From: Dermatemys mawii
Lineage: Eukaryota; Chordata; Testudines; Dermatemydidae
Length of the DNA: 64,000 nucleotides
Assembly: GCA_007922305.1 (NCBI GenBank)
Contig: ML677343.1
Span: 32,139,681 to 32,203,680, forward strand
Direction of reading: 5' to 3'
Part shown: positions 43,901 through 48,100 of the stretch, one piece after another
How the letters are laid out: the number at the start of each line of letters is the position of its first letter
Numbering within the stretch: the stretch's first letter is position 1
Made by a program: the position numbers and the translations under genes
Notes under the pieces: generated by a model
Databases searched by the model: none
What the model was told of the DNA's origin: nothing
What the model saw: the letters and a program-made list of their open reading frames with translations, nothing else

Positions 43901-44260
43901 TCCGGAACAGGAACTCGCTCCGGCGCTGGGCCAGGAGCCCTGCCTGCGAGAGAGCGCCAGCCCCCAGAGCAGTGCCCCTTGGAAGCACAGCAGTCTCCCC
44001 ATGACTGCAGCTGGCATCTCCGTGCAGAGACTGTCACTTGGCAGGACGCTGCCCCCCAATCTCAGGCCAGGACAGAGCGAGGAGGGCAGGCGGGGGGTGG
44101 GGAGAAGGCAAACCTTCAGGGATCGTACGTCAGAGGCCAGAGCCATGCAGCCCCCGGCCCTTACCTTTGATGGTGTGTTCAGTGGGGCCCAGGAACCACG
44201 GCAGCAGCAGTAGGTAGAGCAGGTAGACGAGCGAGAGGGCATTGAACCGGAACACACAAG
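195..44260 (-). CDS. PIEZO1: PIEZO1 mechanosensitive cation channel, exons 2-36 (partial gene)
   Basis: PIEZO1 forms a homotrimeric plasma-membrane channel that opens under membrane tension and passes Ca2+ and other cations. Each subunit has an N-terminal blade of repeated four-helix units, an intracellular beam, and a C-terminal cap and pore. Seen here: 35 ordered minus-strand exons whose joined frame matches the family throughout, e.g. CTWWACHFPIS (exon 7), KYWIYVCAGMFIVVSFAGR (exon 14), DYPWRW (exon 22/23), RRVFLSYYFLHV (exon 27), KRWWRPWLDHA (exon 30), GEYFLFESDSEEEEE (exon 31). These are PIEZO1-type rather than PIEZO2-type. Phases agree at every junction if exon 35 uses a GC donor. The window carries about residues 22-1646 (human-like numbering, assuming about 21 codons in exon 1). 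The 3' part (cap, pore) lies below coordinate 1 and the first coding exon was not found. Introns under 300 bp hold nothing I recognise. Confidence 0.97.
690..696 (-). other. Tandem GC/GT splice donor of exon 35
   Basis: On the minus strand the exon ends CAAG, followed by GCAGGTGCAT. A GC donor (AG|GCAGGT) and a GT donor (CAG|GTGCAT) lie 4 nt apart. Only the GC site gives the phase needed by exon 36. The GT site leads to a TGA within 12 codons. GC-AG introns are a known minor class; its use here is inferred from frame alone. Confidence 0.65.
696..808 (-). CDS. PIEZO1: PIEZO1 exon 35 (GC donor proposed)
   Basis: 113 nt, enters on a codon boundary and leaves AG. Encodes GDEVHSGVLDDLYQPAPG and ends in NNLAS (human GGEVHRGVLDQLYTSQAE). 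The usual GT donor at 691/690 would extend the exon by GCAG and break the frame of exon 36; the GC donor at 695/694 (AAG|GCAGGT) keeps it. The loop is cytosolic and poorly conserved. Confidence 0.75.
894..1066 (-). CDS. PIEZO1: PIEZO1 exon 34
   Basis: 173 nt, takes 2 nt and ends on a codon boundary. Encodes NMVQRALNMVRFLWVLCQA, a hydrophobic helix, then an amphipathic stretch ending WVERYVLTQKLCQ. Human has HVVQRVLSTAQFLWMLGQA and RAERYLLTQELLQ. Acceptor ctctgcag, donor gtaggt. Confidence 0.95.
1336..1410 (-). CDS. PIEZO1: PIEZO1 exon 33 (acidic, phase-symmetric)
   Basis: 75 nt, takes 2 nt and leaves 1, so skipping keeps the frame. It encodes 25 residues, about half of them Glu or Asp, including EAEAPEEEEDQEEED. 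The family has an acidic, disordered cytosolic loop here, so identity rests on position and phase rather than on residue matches. Confidence 0.85.
1853..1946 (-). CDS. PIEZO1: PIEZO1 exon 32
   Basis: 94 nt, enters on a codon boundary and leaves 1. Encodes LAYQAWVTNTKTALKERQQ followed by alternating QEQE; human has LAYQAWVTNAQAVLRRRQQ. Cytosolic loop with a charged, Gln-rich tail. The 442-bp intron 32 (1411-1852) shows nothing I recognise. Confidence 0.97.
2104..2229 (+). mobile_element. MITE with TA target-site duplication
   Basis: 126-bp element in intron 31. The left end reads GCGTGACCAGA after TA (2105-2106); the right end reads TCTGGTCACCC before TA (2227-2228). The ends are inverted with 10 of 11 matches. 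The interior has aaaaatcgggacagg and ggactgtccc. I recognise it as a very common turtle repeat. TA duplication suggests Tc1/mariner-type mobilisation. Confidence 0.8.
2496..2596 (-). CDS. PIEZO1: PIEZO1 exon 31 (latch, acidic)
   Basis: 101 nt, takes 2 nt and ends on a codon boundary. Encodes VLHSGEYFLFESDSEEEEE and then AKQSAFQ; human has VIHSGDYFLFESDSEEEEE. With exon 30 this is the plug/latch region that in mouse Piezo1 physically blocks the lateral cytosolic portals. Apart from the MITE at 2104-2229, the 549-bp intron 31 shows nothing I recognise. Confidence 0.98.
2597..5240 (-). other. PIEZO1 intron 30 (2.6 kb)
   Basis: No exon, RNA gene or transposon that I can name. The segment around 3470-3720 has lower GC than its surroundings and may be an old repeat. 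The motif accgagagtg occurs twice (4320 and 4531), which hints at a degraded repeat near 4290-4560. Confidence 0.6.
5241..5312 (-). CDS. PIEZO1: PIEZO1 exon 30 (plug cassette, 72 nt)
   Basis: Exactly 72 nt, takes 2 nt and leaves 1, so it is symmetric. Encodes EPTGEKAPSRQ then RKRWWRPWLDHAA (human PRRQWWRPWLDHAT). In mouse Piezo1 the matching 24 residues are encoded by exon 30, whose skipping gives the Piezo1.1 variant lacking part of the lateral plug. Acceptor ttccgcag, donor gtactc. A second AG (ggcag, ending at 5275) inside the exon would shift the frame. Intron 29 (5313-6077, 765 bp) shows nothing I recognise. Confidence 0.95.
6078..6178 (-). CDS. PIEZO1: PIEZO1 exon 29 (end of beam)
   Basis: 101 nt, takes 1 nt and leaves 1. 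Encodes MERIRAKQEKYHLGQ (human MERIRAKQEKHRQG), the C-terminal part of the long beam helix that runs under the membrane toward the pore. It ends in a DQDQDQDQ run from four copies of a 6-nt unit. Confidence 0.98.
6082..6105 (-). repeat. Coding hexanucleotide repeat (GACCAG)4
   Basis: Four perfect copies of CTGGTC on the plus strand, read as GAC CAG in exon 29, encode (Asp-Gln)4. The 6-nt unit lets the tract change length without changing frame. Confidence 0.95.
6472..6561 (-). CDS. PIEZO1: PIEZO1 exon 28 (beam)
   Basis: 90 nt, takes 1 nt and leaves 2. Encodes GFALYEASTLKSMSSHR and AEEKSLAQLKRQ (human GFALYNAANLKS...AEEKSLAQLKRQ). It is the middle of the intracellular beam. Acceptor tcctcag, donor gtgagt. 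Confidence 0.99.
7031..7199 (-). CDS. PIEZO1: PIEZO1 exon 27 (membrane helix and start of beam)
   Basis: 169 nt, takes 2 nt and leaves 2. Encodes KDQDCLLPVEEAGIIWDS, the membrane segment ICFFFLLLQRRVFLSYYF, then LQASALQAS, which starts the beam. Nearly every position matches the family. Intron 27 (6562-7030, 469 bp) shows nothing I recognise. Confidence 0.99.
7301..7652. mobile_element. Probable non-autonomous DNA transposon in intron 26
   Basis: The left end reads ggctacatctacacagca and the right end reads tgcagtgtagacacatcc, partly inverted copies of each other. Internal copies of cagtgtgga and cagtgtaga recur at intervals. The style is common in turtle introns. The exact ends and target duplication are not resolved. 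The rest of intron 26 (7200-8042) shows nothing I recognise. Confidence 0.5.
8043..8139 (-). CDS. PIEZO1: PIEZO1 exon 26
   Basis: 97 nt, enters on a codon boundary and leaves 1. Encodes CVFVQQMQSNFCWVIQLFS and LVCTVKGYYD (human CVFVEQMQTGFCWVIQLFS), a membrane helix of the blade. Intron 25 (8140-8652, 513 bp) shows nothing I recognise. Confidence 0.99.
8653..8896 (-). CDS. PIEZO1: PIEZO1 exon 25 (three membrane helices)
   Basis: 244 nt, takes 1 nt and ends on a codon boundary. Encodes YLDMLKVVVFRYLFWFVLVV, GATRISVFGLGYLLACFYL and LVLWDCLILYNVTVVISKN. Three hydrophobic helices of a Piezo repeat, almost identical to human. Intron 24 (8897-9249, 353 bp) shows nothing I recognise. Confidence 0.99.
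9250..9403 (-). CDS. PIEZO1: PIEZO1 exon 24
   Basis: 154 nt, takes 2 nt and leaves 2. Encodes DFLLLLCASQQWQVFAAERT and ends NPVPNFINC (human DFLLLLCASQQWQVFSAERT...NPVPNFIHC). Membrane-proximal segment of the blade. Intron 23 (9404-10014) is C/T-rich, with short repeated tctcc and cccaaggggg runs, and nothing else I recognise. Confidence 0.99.
10015..10119 (-). CDS. PIEZO1: PIEZO1 exon 23
   Basis: 105 nt, takes 2 nt and leaves 1. Encodes YPWRWSHSIPMNSALIKWM and YLPDFYMVPNSTNLI; human has YPWRWSRAVPMNSALIKWL. Includes an NST sequon also present in human PIEZO1. Confidence 0.99.
10250..10625 (+). repeat. Minisatellite in intron 22 with donor-like units
   Basis: About eleven imperfect units of roughly 35-50 bp centred on cc(c)atgcagagatctgggg or cctgtggagag, separated by G-rich aaggaagggggttctt spacers. 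The shared core atgcagag also occurs at the exon 22 boundary (10684-10691). Read on the transcribed strand, three units carry GTAAGA or GTAAAA next to CTCTGCATG(G). It fills most of intron 22 (10120-10681). Confidence 0.85.
10682..10886 (-). CDS. PIEZO1: PIEZO1 exon 22 (membrane helices)
   Basis: 205 nt, enters on a codon boundary and leaves 1. Encodes ICFLMTVTVIGQRMNFMVIL, HGCWLVVILTRRRRAAIARL and CLFLALFLLYQYLLCVGIPP. Strongly conserved blade helices. The donor is gtaatg, weaker than the gtaaga copies in the adjacent minisatellite. Intron 21 (10887-11220) shows nothing I recognise. Confidence 0.99.
11221..11421 (-). CDS. PIEZO1: PIEZO1 exon 21
   Basis: 201 nt, phase 0 at both ends. Encodes NHLLVLMLLVFEAIVYRRQE, then a cytosolic stretch, then KYFVNYFYYKFGLE (human NHLQVLLLLVFEAIVYRRQE...KYFINFFFYKFGLE). 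Intron 20 (11422-11768) shows nothing I recognise. Confidence 0.99.
11769..11894 (-). CDS. PIEZO1: PIEZO1 exon 20
   Basis: 126 nt, phase 0 at both ends. Encodes PQLNGTNLLEEEL and LYRGPVDPANWFGIRKGFPS then LGYIQ. The LYRGPVDPANWFG block is a strong family signature. NGT and NST are possible glycosylation sites if this loop is extracellular, as in the family model. Confidence 0.99.
12166..12342 (-). CDS. PIEZO1: PIEZO1 exon 19
   Basis: 177 nt, phase 0 at both ends. Encodes VSVMNFLLVALWAFALPYSR, then MASCLCTIWVCIIIVCKMLY and EYSSNCTE. Two membrane helices. The donor is gtgcgg, somewhat off consensus. Human is nearly identical. Confidence 0.99.
12616..12776 (-). CDS. PIEZO1: PIEZO1 exon 18
   Basis: 161 nt, takes 2 nt and ends on a codon boundary. 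Encodes SKWGLVLERLVVLGWTFSD, then ARRLLELHVLKLVALCTVWV (human RRLLELHVFKLVALYTVWV). Amphipathic helix followed by a membrane helix. Confidence 0.99.
12777..13211 (-). repeat. Intron 17, pyrimidine-rich simple sequence
   Basis: The 435-bp intron is dominated on the plus strand by C-rich runs with recurring ccgcccctcccc and ccagcgcc. It gives long spurious open frames with Pro-rich translations. No exon or transposon is recognisable. Confidence 0.8.
13212..13294 (-). CDS. PIEZO1: PIEZO1 exon 17 (acidic loop)
   Basis: 83 nt, takes 1 nt and leaves 1. Encodes YEEGPGSPLLPREEEEAEP and RDSDSALE. Human has a longer Glu/Gln-rich loop here with TPLLREEQQ, so the turtle-like version is shorter. Donor gtaaat. 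The 1135-bp intron 16 (13295-14429) shows nothing I recognise. Confidence 0.93.
14430..14609 (-). CDS. PIEZO1: PIEZO1 exon 16
   Basis: 180 nt, takes 1 nt and leaves 2. Encodes LGDLGLEQFSVSELFSSILI, PGFFLLACILQLHYFHRPFM and RITDLEHVARP. Human matches at almost every position up to the variable tail. It includes one membrane helix. Confidence 0.99.
   Translation of the reverse strand, partial: AGGPGPGAVQRLRALLQHPHPGLLPAGLHPAAALLPPPLHAHHRPGARGPPGAPEPAHP
14895..15020 (+). repeat. MIR-like tRNA-SINE remnant in intron 15
   Basis: Contains aggactcctgggttc, ctctgccacag and gtgcctcagttttcctc in SINE order, the conserved core of MIR-type elements. Diverged. The rest of intron 15 (14610-15230) shows nothing I recognise. 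Confidence 0.65.
15231..15379 (-). CDS. PIEZO1: PIEZO1 exon 15
   Basis: 149 nt, enters on a codon boundary and leaves 2. Encodes VYYSLWRKLLKGFWWLVVAY, TMLVLIAVYTFQFEDFPVYW and RNLTGLTDQ. Membrane helix plus loop with an NLT sequon, nearly identical to human. Confidence 0.99.
15556..15734 (-). CDS. PIEZO1: PIEZO1 exon 14
   Basis: 179 nt, takes 2 nt and ends on a codon boundary. Encodes VLKFLGQLLTDLYAKYWIY, CAGMFIVVSFAGRLVVYKI and VYMLLFLLCLILFQ. Two membrane helices. The AKYWIYVCAGMF core is unchanged from human. Intron 13 (15735-16276, 542 bp) shows nothing I recognise. Confidence 0.99.
16277..16388 (-). CDS. PIEZO1: PIEZO1 exon 13
   Basis: 112 nt, enters on a codon boundary and leaves 1. 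Encodes LLYTLTFWLLLRQFVKEKLL and LLEVTVSDT, one membrane helix followed by cytosolic sequence; human has LLYTLTFWLLLRQFVKEKLL unchanged. Confidence 0.99.
16471..16731 (-). CDS. PIEZO1: PIEZO1 exon 12
   Basis: 261 nt, phase 0 at both ends. Encodes VWSITYHSWLTFVLLLWACL, FAMLCSPFLLLYGLALCGLQ and TKYPCLDLGAK. Several membrane helices of the blade. Acceptor ccccaccag. Confidence 0.99.
16935..17035 (-). CDS. PIEZO1: PIEZO1 exon 11
   Basis: 101 nt, takes 2 nt and ends on a codon boundary. Encodes a basic linker RRKPERHRQR, then LPLHALGHVIMKQSYVCALI and AMM. Human has PLHSLGHLIMDQSYVCALI. The linker is shorter than in human. Confidence 0.99.
17136..17570 (+). repeat. 48-49 bp minisatellite in intron 10
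   Basis: Nine tandem copies with starts at 17136, 17185, 17234, 17282, 17330, 17378, 17426, 17475 and 17523. The core is ccaggtcggggctgtcgg followed by atcagacagtgacgggc. Units of 48 bp give long false open frames on both strands. The rest of intron 10 (17036-18052) shows nothing I recognise. Confidence 0.95.
18053..18125 (-). CDS. PIEZO1: PIEZO1 exon 10
   Basis: 73 nt, enters on a codon boundary and leaves 1. Encodes RMLSPGTEASAADAENCTV then HEIGP; human has PDTEADNCIVHELTG. Cytosolic loop. Intron 9 (18126-18641, 516 bp) is C/T-rich with nothing I recognise. Confidence 0.97.
18642..18746 (-). CDS. PIEZO1: PIEZO1 exon 9
   Basis: 105 nt, phase 0 at both ends. Encodes NTAEASAVAAEPRVELVELE and SWPREGG; human has ELELAELDQWPQERE. 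Charged cytosolic loop, variable between species. Acceptor ccccccag. Intron 8 (18747-19345, 599 bp) shows nothing I recognise. Confidence 0.95.
19346..19517 (-). CDS. PIEZO1: PIEZO1 exon 8
   Basis: 172 nt, takes 1 nt and ends on a codon boundary. Encodes VFGLKAFILPLNCTNPNALL, HPWPVYVNPGVLLLLYFTMA and SLVKLRKL. Human has VLGLKDFVGPTNCSSPHALV and DWPVYASPGVLLLL. One membrane helix and an NCT sequon. Confidence 0.98.
20055..20160 (-). repeat. MIR-like remnant in intron 7
   Basis: Reads ggggaaactgaggcacagaa, then ggcggcagagctgggacta, the reverse-orientation MIR core. Intron 7 runs 19518-20695; between 19518 and 20050 nothing else is recognised. Confidence 0.6.
20488..20675 (+). repeat. Tandem repeat with assembly gap beside exon 7
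   Basis: Units of about 33 bp, core gcctgccacaggtgag followed by gacaggacagggg, partly alternating with gcatcagaacacaggt. Ten Ns at 20615-20624 sit inside the array, so its true length is unknown. The array ends about 20 bp from the exon 7 donor. Confidence 0.9.
20696..20909 (-). CDS. PIEZO1: PIEZO1 exon 7
   Basis: 214 nt, takes 2 nt and leaves 2. Encodes ITLPSAFSSVYYLVFVGICT, WWACHFPISHLGFNTLCVMV and ending LFPPASIWA. Human shares CTWWACHFPIS and LLPPAGIWAR. Two to three membrane helices of an N-terminal blade repeat. The 312-bp intron 6 (20910-21221) shows nothing I recognise. Confidence 0.99.
21222..21378 (-). CDS. PIEZO1: PIEZO1 exon 6
   Basis: 157 nt, enters on a codon boundary and leaves 1. 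Starts with EEEEDPAGPAG, then LLAAKLRVRVHWLLLAVGK and CLAILLLALA; human has RLAARFRVTAHWLLVAAGR. Acidic cytosolic loop then a membrane helix. Acceptor tccctacag. Confidence 0.97.
21655..21840 (+). repeat. MIR-like tRNA-SINE, long copy
   Basis: Reads in order gactagtggttagcacag, tctggagttctattcctgg, actcactgtgtgactgtggg and gtgcctcagtttccccatc. This is the MIR layout from the tRNA-related head through the core and the best preserved copy in the window. Confidence 0.85.
22355..22480 (+). repeat. MIR-like tRNA-SINE remnant
   Basis: Reads cagtggctagagcacagga, ctgactctgccactgac, then atgcctcagttttccat and aaaatggggataacc, in MIR order. Confidence 0.75.
23060..23175 (-). repeat. MIR-like remnant, reverse
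   Basis: Contains ggggaaactgaggcccagca, gtagtgaatcagcagcgga and gacccgggagtcccggctcc, the reversed MIR core and head. Confidence 0.65.
24955..25050 (-). repeat. MIR-like remnant, reverse
   Basis: Contains gagtcaggacacagccagag then ctgctttaaccactaggcc, matching the reversed tRNA-like head of a MIR-type SINE. Confidence 0.6.
25416..25437 (+). repeat. Poly-C tract (22 nt)
   Basis: An uninterrupted run of 22 C on the plus strand, hence G in the PIEZO1 transcript, in intron 5. Confidence 0.98.
25725..26240 (+). mobile_element. CR1 LINE 3' fragment
   Basis: Ends with gtcagactagatgatcataa then ggtcccttctgacc, the characteristic CR1 3' tail of reptiles. Upstream are ggctggtgagtcttgcccac and ggaaggaattttcctccagg, standard CR1 3' sequence. 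No reverse transcriptase region is present. Confidence 0.9.
26875..27065 (+). mobile_element. CR1-like LINE fragment
   Basis: Contains acctgtggaactcaccgctg followed by cagggtattagggag, a motif usual in CR1 3' regions. Short and diverged, without the terminal tail. Confidence 0.6.
28980..29150 (+). promoter_or_regulatory. CpG-dense patch in intron 5
   Basis: By eye about 17 CpG in the 120 bp from 28981 to 29100, against sparse CpG nearby, including a CACGTG and a TTCGAACGCGG. It might be an enhancer, an alternative promoter or chance. No exon with PIEZO1-like coding lies beside it. Confidence 0.3.
29950..30085 (-). repeat. MIR-like remnant, reverse
   Basis: Contains aatggggaaactgaggcctg, agtaacacaatgccagagct and cctctgctttaacccc, a reverse MIR-type SINE. 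Confidence 0.65.
30165..30310 (-). repeat. MIR-like remnant, reverse
   Basis: Contains gagggaaactgaggcatgg, cgacttgccctaggtcag and gcggtggagctagaaacag, a second reverse MIR-type copy close to the first. Confidence 0.65.
31600..31762 (-). CDS. PIEZO1: PIEZO1 exon 5
   Basis: 163 nt, takes 1 nt and ends on a codon boundary. Encodes LDLNDIPNSVRLVAPDLGIL and LVSAVCLGLGRRLV, then a charged tail. Human has LDLKDIPNAIRLVAPDLGIL. One membrane helix. Intron 4 (31763-32409, 647 bp) shows nothing I recognise. Confidence 0.98.
32410..32452 (-). CDS. PIEZO1: PIEZO1 exon 4 (43 nt)
   Basis: Only 43 nt, takes 2 nt and leaves 2. Encodes STWETLARHIGVT; human has SRWETLSRHIGVT. Short loop between helices. Acceptor ccctgcag, donor gtaagg. 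Confidence 0.97.
32453..35222 (-). other. PIEZO1 intron 3 (2.8 kb)
   Basis: Holds the solo LTR at 33912-34474. 32453-33900 and 34480-35222 contain nothing I can name. Confidence 0.8.
33912..34474 (+). mobile_element. Solo LTR, plus orientation, 5-bp TSD
   Basis: Starts TGTGAGGG, ends CCGTGACA, and is flanked by agggg at 33907-33911 and 34475-34479. An AATAAA signal lies at 34192-34197, followed by cctctgttttactggctggc. This matches an LTR family I associate with turtle genomes. No internal retroviral sequence flanks it, so it is a recombined solo LTR. Confidence 0.85.
35223..35345 (-). CDS. PIEZO1: PIEZO1 exon 3
   Basis: 123 nt, takes 2 nt and leaves 1. Encodes HTGRLLQALLGTSILFLTAH and LVFQICLYTVPDLGQLLGQN; human has HTGRLLRALLGLSLLFLVAH. 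One membrane helix of the first blade repeat. Acceptor gtcttctag, donor gtgagt. Confidence 0.98.
35439..35455 (+). repeat. Poly-G tract (17 nt)
   Basis: Uninterrupted run of 17 G on the plus strand (C in the transcript), next to a reverse MIR-like remnant. Confidence 0.97.
35456..35540 (-). repeat. MIR-like remnant, reverse
   Basis: Contains gtgacttgcccaaggccctg and agacagtggcagagttgg, the reversed SINE core. Confidence 0.6.
37881..37912 (+). repeat. GT microsatellite, 16 units
   Basis: Perfect (GT)16 in intron 2, likely polymorphic. Confidence 0.97.
38450..38505 (-). repeat. Short MIR-like core
   Basis: Contains gatggggaaactgaggcacg only; a fragment of the reversed SINE core. Confidence 0.45.
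40970..41591. mobile_element. Solo LTR-like element, perfect 8-bp ends and 5-bp TSD
   Basis: Begins TGTAGCGG and ends CCGCTACA, an exact inverted pair, with tcatc direct repeats at 40965-40969 and 41592-41596. The 622-bp body includes ggtagatgatgactggcagt. I recognise it as a recurrent turtle repeat. There are no coding remnants. Family (ERV or Gypsy) and orientation are uncertain. Confidence 0.8.
42500..42575 (-). repeat. tRNA-like fragment, SINE or tRNA pseudogene
   Basis: On the minus strand ggttgtgggttccagtcccac resembles a T-arm with its B box and is preceded by an A-box-like stretch. The acceptor stem does not close, so a functional tRNA is unlikely. Confidence 0.4.
42775..43260 (+). 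mobile_element. CR1 LINE 3' fragment
   Basis: Contains tgtggaactcactgccacag, tgctgtcagagacaggact and ends with ctgatccagtctggcaattc, a CR1 3' region of the type common in reptiles. Confidence 0.85.
43385..43500. repeat. Dispersed repeat, copy 1
   Basis: Contains gccctctactccctggaatc and agaactgctcagctgtgtg, shared with the copy at 44858-44990 in intron 1. Family not identified. Confidence 0.55.
43680..43770 (-). repeat. MIR-like remnant, reverse
   Basis: Contains ttctacagctgggaaggctg followed by aggcacag and a later aaccaggactgctaatatt, the reversed SINE core and part of its head. Confidence 0.5.
44165..44260 (-). CDS. PIEZO1: PIEZO1 exon 2 (first coding exon found)
   Basis: 96 nt, takes 1 nt from the missing exon 1 and leaves 1. 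Encodes CVFRFNALSLVYLLYLLLLP and WFLGPTEHTIK; human has CLLRFSGLSLVYLLFLLLLP. It is the N-terminal membrane hairpin. Acceptor tctccccag. The preceding exon must end with 1 nt, consistent with human exon 1. Confidence 0.98.
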
Positions 44261-44857
44261 CTGGGGAGAGAGGCAAAGGGAGGCGGGTTAGAGATCTGGG
44301 GCACCCCGGGGTCCCCGCTGCTGCAGGGTCCCCCAGGCAGTGACTTGTGGAACAAGCCAACTCACTGTGGGGAATCGTCCCCACCCCACTCCCTGAGCAG
44401 AGCTCTTCATTCCTCAGCCCAGGAACCGAGGCCTCACTGTGGCCTGAGCCTTAAGGCCAGTACAGACCCAGATCACCTCCTCCTGGGGGACCTGCCCCGG
44501 CCCCCCACAGCATCAAGGCACCGACAAGCTGCCAGCCACCCCCCACCAAGGGAGAGGGGGCCCACAGGCAGACGGGCTCTGACCTCCGGCTGCTTGCCCT
44601 CTCCATCCAAGAGAGCCAGCACTGCCCCCGAATGGGGGATTCACCCCCAAACAAAGCAGGGGTGTTCCCGACACCCACCAGCACGGGGTGTCATGGTATG
44701 GGATGTGCTAAACTTTGGGTCTTCAGATTCATCACATGGGAACATTTGGGAAGAAACTAGGAAGGTCCCTAGAAGAACTGAAGTTTTTGAAGTAGACTAG
44801 AAGCAGCCTGTCAAAAAACAACCCAGCAATGACCTGGGTAGGGAATGTGCACCGCTG

Positions 44858-44990
44858 CCCTCTACTGGACACTCAGAACTGTTCAGCTGTGTGTCATATC
44901 CCCTGTACTGGTTAGAGCACTTCTCCCTTTAGCTGCAGCACTAAGGCTGGTGTGTCTGGAGCTGCAGATGCAGACACAGCCCCACTATCA
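44858..44990. repeat. Dispersed repeat, copy 2
   Basis: Contains gccctctactggacactcag and aactgttcagctgtgtgtc, related to the copy at 43385-43500. Family not identified. Confidence 0.55.
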
Positions 44991-45104
44991 CCCTGATGTG
45001 GAGTTGCCCTGCTGGGCCGCATGGGAGGACTGAAACTAATAGGATATTCAGCAGTTACACGGCGTTTTACACGTTTTAATGAGGGCCAAGTCTCCCCAAG
45101 AGGA

Positions 45105-45185
45105 AGAGCAGCATCGGGACTGGGAGTAGAAGCCAGGAGTTCCTGGCTCCCAGCTCAGCAGCCAGGCCACTCAACCGTGCCTAAC
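45105..45185 (-). repeat. MIR-like remnant, reverse
   Basis: Contains gtagaagccaggagttcctg and gctcccagctcagcag, the reversed tRNA-like head. Confidence 0.5.
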
Positions 45186-48100
45186 TCCCAGCGCACCCGA
45201 CACTGCATTTCAAGGTGCGGGGGAAGAAGCCTCGCACAGCCACCCCTTTGGAGAACTCCAGCCCCACCCCAGTCAGCAACACCCCTTCCAGCGGGCAGGG
45301 GGTGAGGGGGGGCTTCGCCCTGCTAAGCCCCTGCCCCCATTGGGTTTCCAAGTCTGGTTCCTCACCCCACACAGAATCTCTAAGAGACCCCTCCGCTCAC
45401 ACACACACCCGATTCCCAGCCTTGCCATGATTTCCGTGCTGCCCCCTTCCCTCCGTGCGCCCTGCTCGTCCCCCGGGGGGGCCAGCCTCCGACTGGTCCA
45501 GGCCCGCTGGGAAACCCTCCTGTTCGCTCACGTGCCACGAAGGGACACACTGAAACTGGGCCATCCTCAGCGGGGAGGGAGACGCTGCAAAGCCCCAGGG
45601 TGGGAGAGTCCTGCAGGAAGGAGTGGGGATCACACTCCCCGGGGGCGGTGAAGTTACCCTGAGAGCCTCACCCTCCGGCTGTTCACTGGAGAGGGCTTGA
45701 GCCGTCCCCTCCCGTGCTGGGAGTGGGTGGGGGAGAACCCTCCAGTGGATGCCACGGCCGGGGCCAGACAGCCTGGAGCAGAGCTCCAGCACTTTTCCCT
45801 TTAGCAGTGCCAGGTGCGGCCATTTAACCCCCCCCCCCACCAATTGCAATGCCAGTTAATGCTGCCCCCAGACCCGCCTTTCTAGGGAGAGCCAGGCCCA
45901 GCTGACAGGCCCATGACCGGCCCTGGCTGAGTGTCACGTTGGACGGTGCCAGCTGTAGAGGGTTGGGACGGAGCAGAGGCCGAGCCGCTGTCTGCCAGCA
46001 AAAGGGCCCCTTCTCATTGTCCAGCTGGGCACATCTGCTCAGACCCTGGGCCCCAGACCACCGCGCCAATTCCAACCTCGCCACCTGGGGCTGAGGTTCG
46101 TGGAACATGGCTGAGGCTAAGCCCACGTGCGGGCTCACAGCAGGAAAGAGGTCCAGAGGCCCCCCCACCGGCGCCCCCAGGGTCATCAGCCACCTTGCTG
46201 CCACCTTAGCATAAGGGAGCCTCTCTGTGCCAGCCGGGGCTCAGCTGCCCGACCTGCTCAGCCACGGCCCACACAAGCCCTCGCCTCTCAGCCCCCGCGG
46301 GCTCCGCTGTCCCTCCTACAGGCCAGCGATAGACACCCGCCTCCTCTGAGCATCCCCCAGCCCCGATCCGCTGGCCGCTCCCAGAATCACCAGCCCATTC
46401 CCGCAGGCTTGCTAGTTCGCCTTAGCGCACAGCTCAGTTTCGCATGCAGGCCTGGGGTCTGTTTCTAAAGAACGCCGGTACAAACACACTCAGACAGCAG
46501 AGCGTCATGTGGGAACCAGCAGAACAGCTGGAAACAAAGGGTTACAGACCAAATAAAATAGTTCCGTGCCTGCTAGAGCCAAACTCAACTAAGGAAGCGC
46601 TCTCTTGTCCAGTAAGTTTCTGCTCCCCCCAAAGCCCTTCTCACCCTTCTTCCCACCTTTCTTCTACGGCAAGTTGTGCCCCACCTTGACGAAGGATAAT
46701 TGGGGACTCATCTGCACCCCAGGCAGAGTGCCAAATGTTCACAGCCCTGCCTCCTACGCAGGATCAGCCCTGCCAGGTTTGGGTTTTCCCAGAGTCCCAC
46801 TATCTATTGATTAGCACGTTGCTCAGAGTGTGAACGGACATTCATTTGCTCCTGAGCAGAGGGAGAGAGAGAAGTGTCTGGTCTCTCTGCCTGCCAGGAG
46901 GATGGGGACCACCTGGTGACCTCCCTTCACTCACCGACCTATCTGGAATATCCACATCACTTCCCACAGCTGATCCGGACGTACACCTCACAGGGCCTGA
47001 TGCAGGCTCTCATTAGAGACCTTACACAACATTCTTTGGTGAGCTAGTCTGTGGATCCCAGACTCAGGGGACTCCCCACATATCTGCTGCCCATTGGCAT
47101 GAGAGATCCCTAGGTCACAAACTCAAGGGCGAGAGCACGAGGCTGTTGGAGAGGGAGAGAGGCCAGAATGAGCAGGAGCTGGGGTGCGGAGGGGAAATCT
47201 GGAAAGAGAAGAGCCACTTCCTTCGTCCATGGCTCTGTAGCTGGGGATCATTGCAGTGCCATGGGGGCTCCCTCTCCCGATACAGGACATCACAGATAGC
47301 ACCGTTCCTCGCTTGGGAGCGGGGGCACATCCCACCTGCCCAGGGCAGCTTCAGGGCCTGAGCCCCGGTCCAGCTCCCATGCCGCTGGACAAGAGTCTCC
47401 AGACTTTTCTACCTCCCCAGACACGTCACACACACTCCCACACACCTCCCTGTCACTTTGCCCCAGAGGCCTCACCTGGGCAGAGAGCTGCAGAGAGGCA
47501 GGCGGGGGAGACTCCCAAATGGAAACAGGTTCCTGTGTAGGTTTTTCCACTTGCCCTTCCAGTACGGCTTTCCAGCTCTGTGGGCAGGCTCCGGGGCTTG
47601 CTGCCCTCCTCCCACTGCGTGGGCTTTGGCTCTCCTGCACAGAACCTCGGCAGAGACAGCAACCCCCACTCCTTACCCCCGCTCACTTACACACAGACCG
47701 TCGTCCCCCCGCCCCACACTCTGCAATGCCAGGACGGTCAAGGCGGAGGGATTCTCAGAGGTGGCCAATGGGGGCCAGGCTGCAAGGGGGCAGGGACAAT
47801 GCTCCGTTGAGGAGAATCTCATCTGGCTACGAGATCAGCCAGACCTTCCCTATTGGCTCCCCTCCAGCCCCACAGGGTGACCCCAGTGCGGAATCAGCCA
47901 ATACGTTCTGGCAGAAGGTGGGCACCATACAGGGGGCAGGATAAATCTCCACTCACTCCTCCACCCAGCACCCCCTCGCCATGGCTGGCAGCCATTGCCC
48001 TCTGGGTACGGCTGCCACTTTCCTTCCAGTGACGCAGTCACTTCAAATACATATTTGGAAAAAAAAAAATCCTCTCAAGAGAGCCCAAGCGTGCGAGCCA

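Larger units (their letters stand above)
35346..44164 (-). other. PIEZO1 intron 2 (8.8 kb)
   Basis: Holds a poly-G tract, MIR-like remnants, a GT microsatellite, a solo LTR, a tRNA-like fragment and a CR1 end, listed separately. 35550-37870, 38520-40960 and 41600-42500 contain nothing else I can name. Confidence 0.8.
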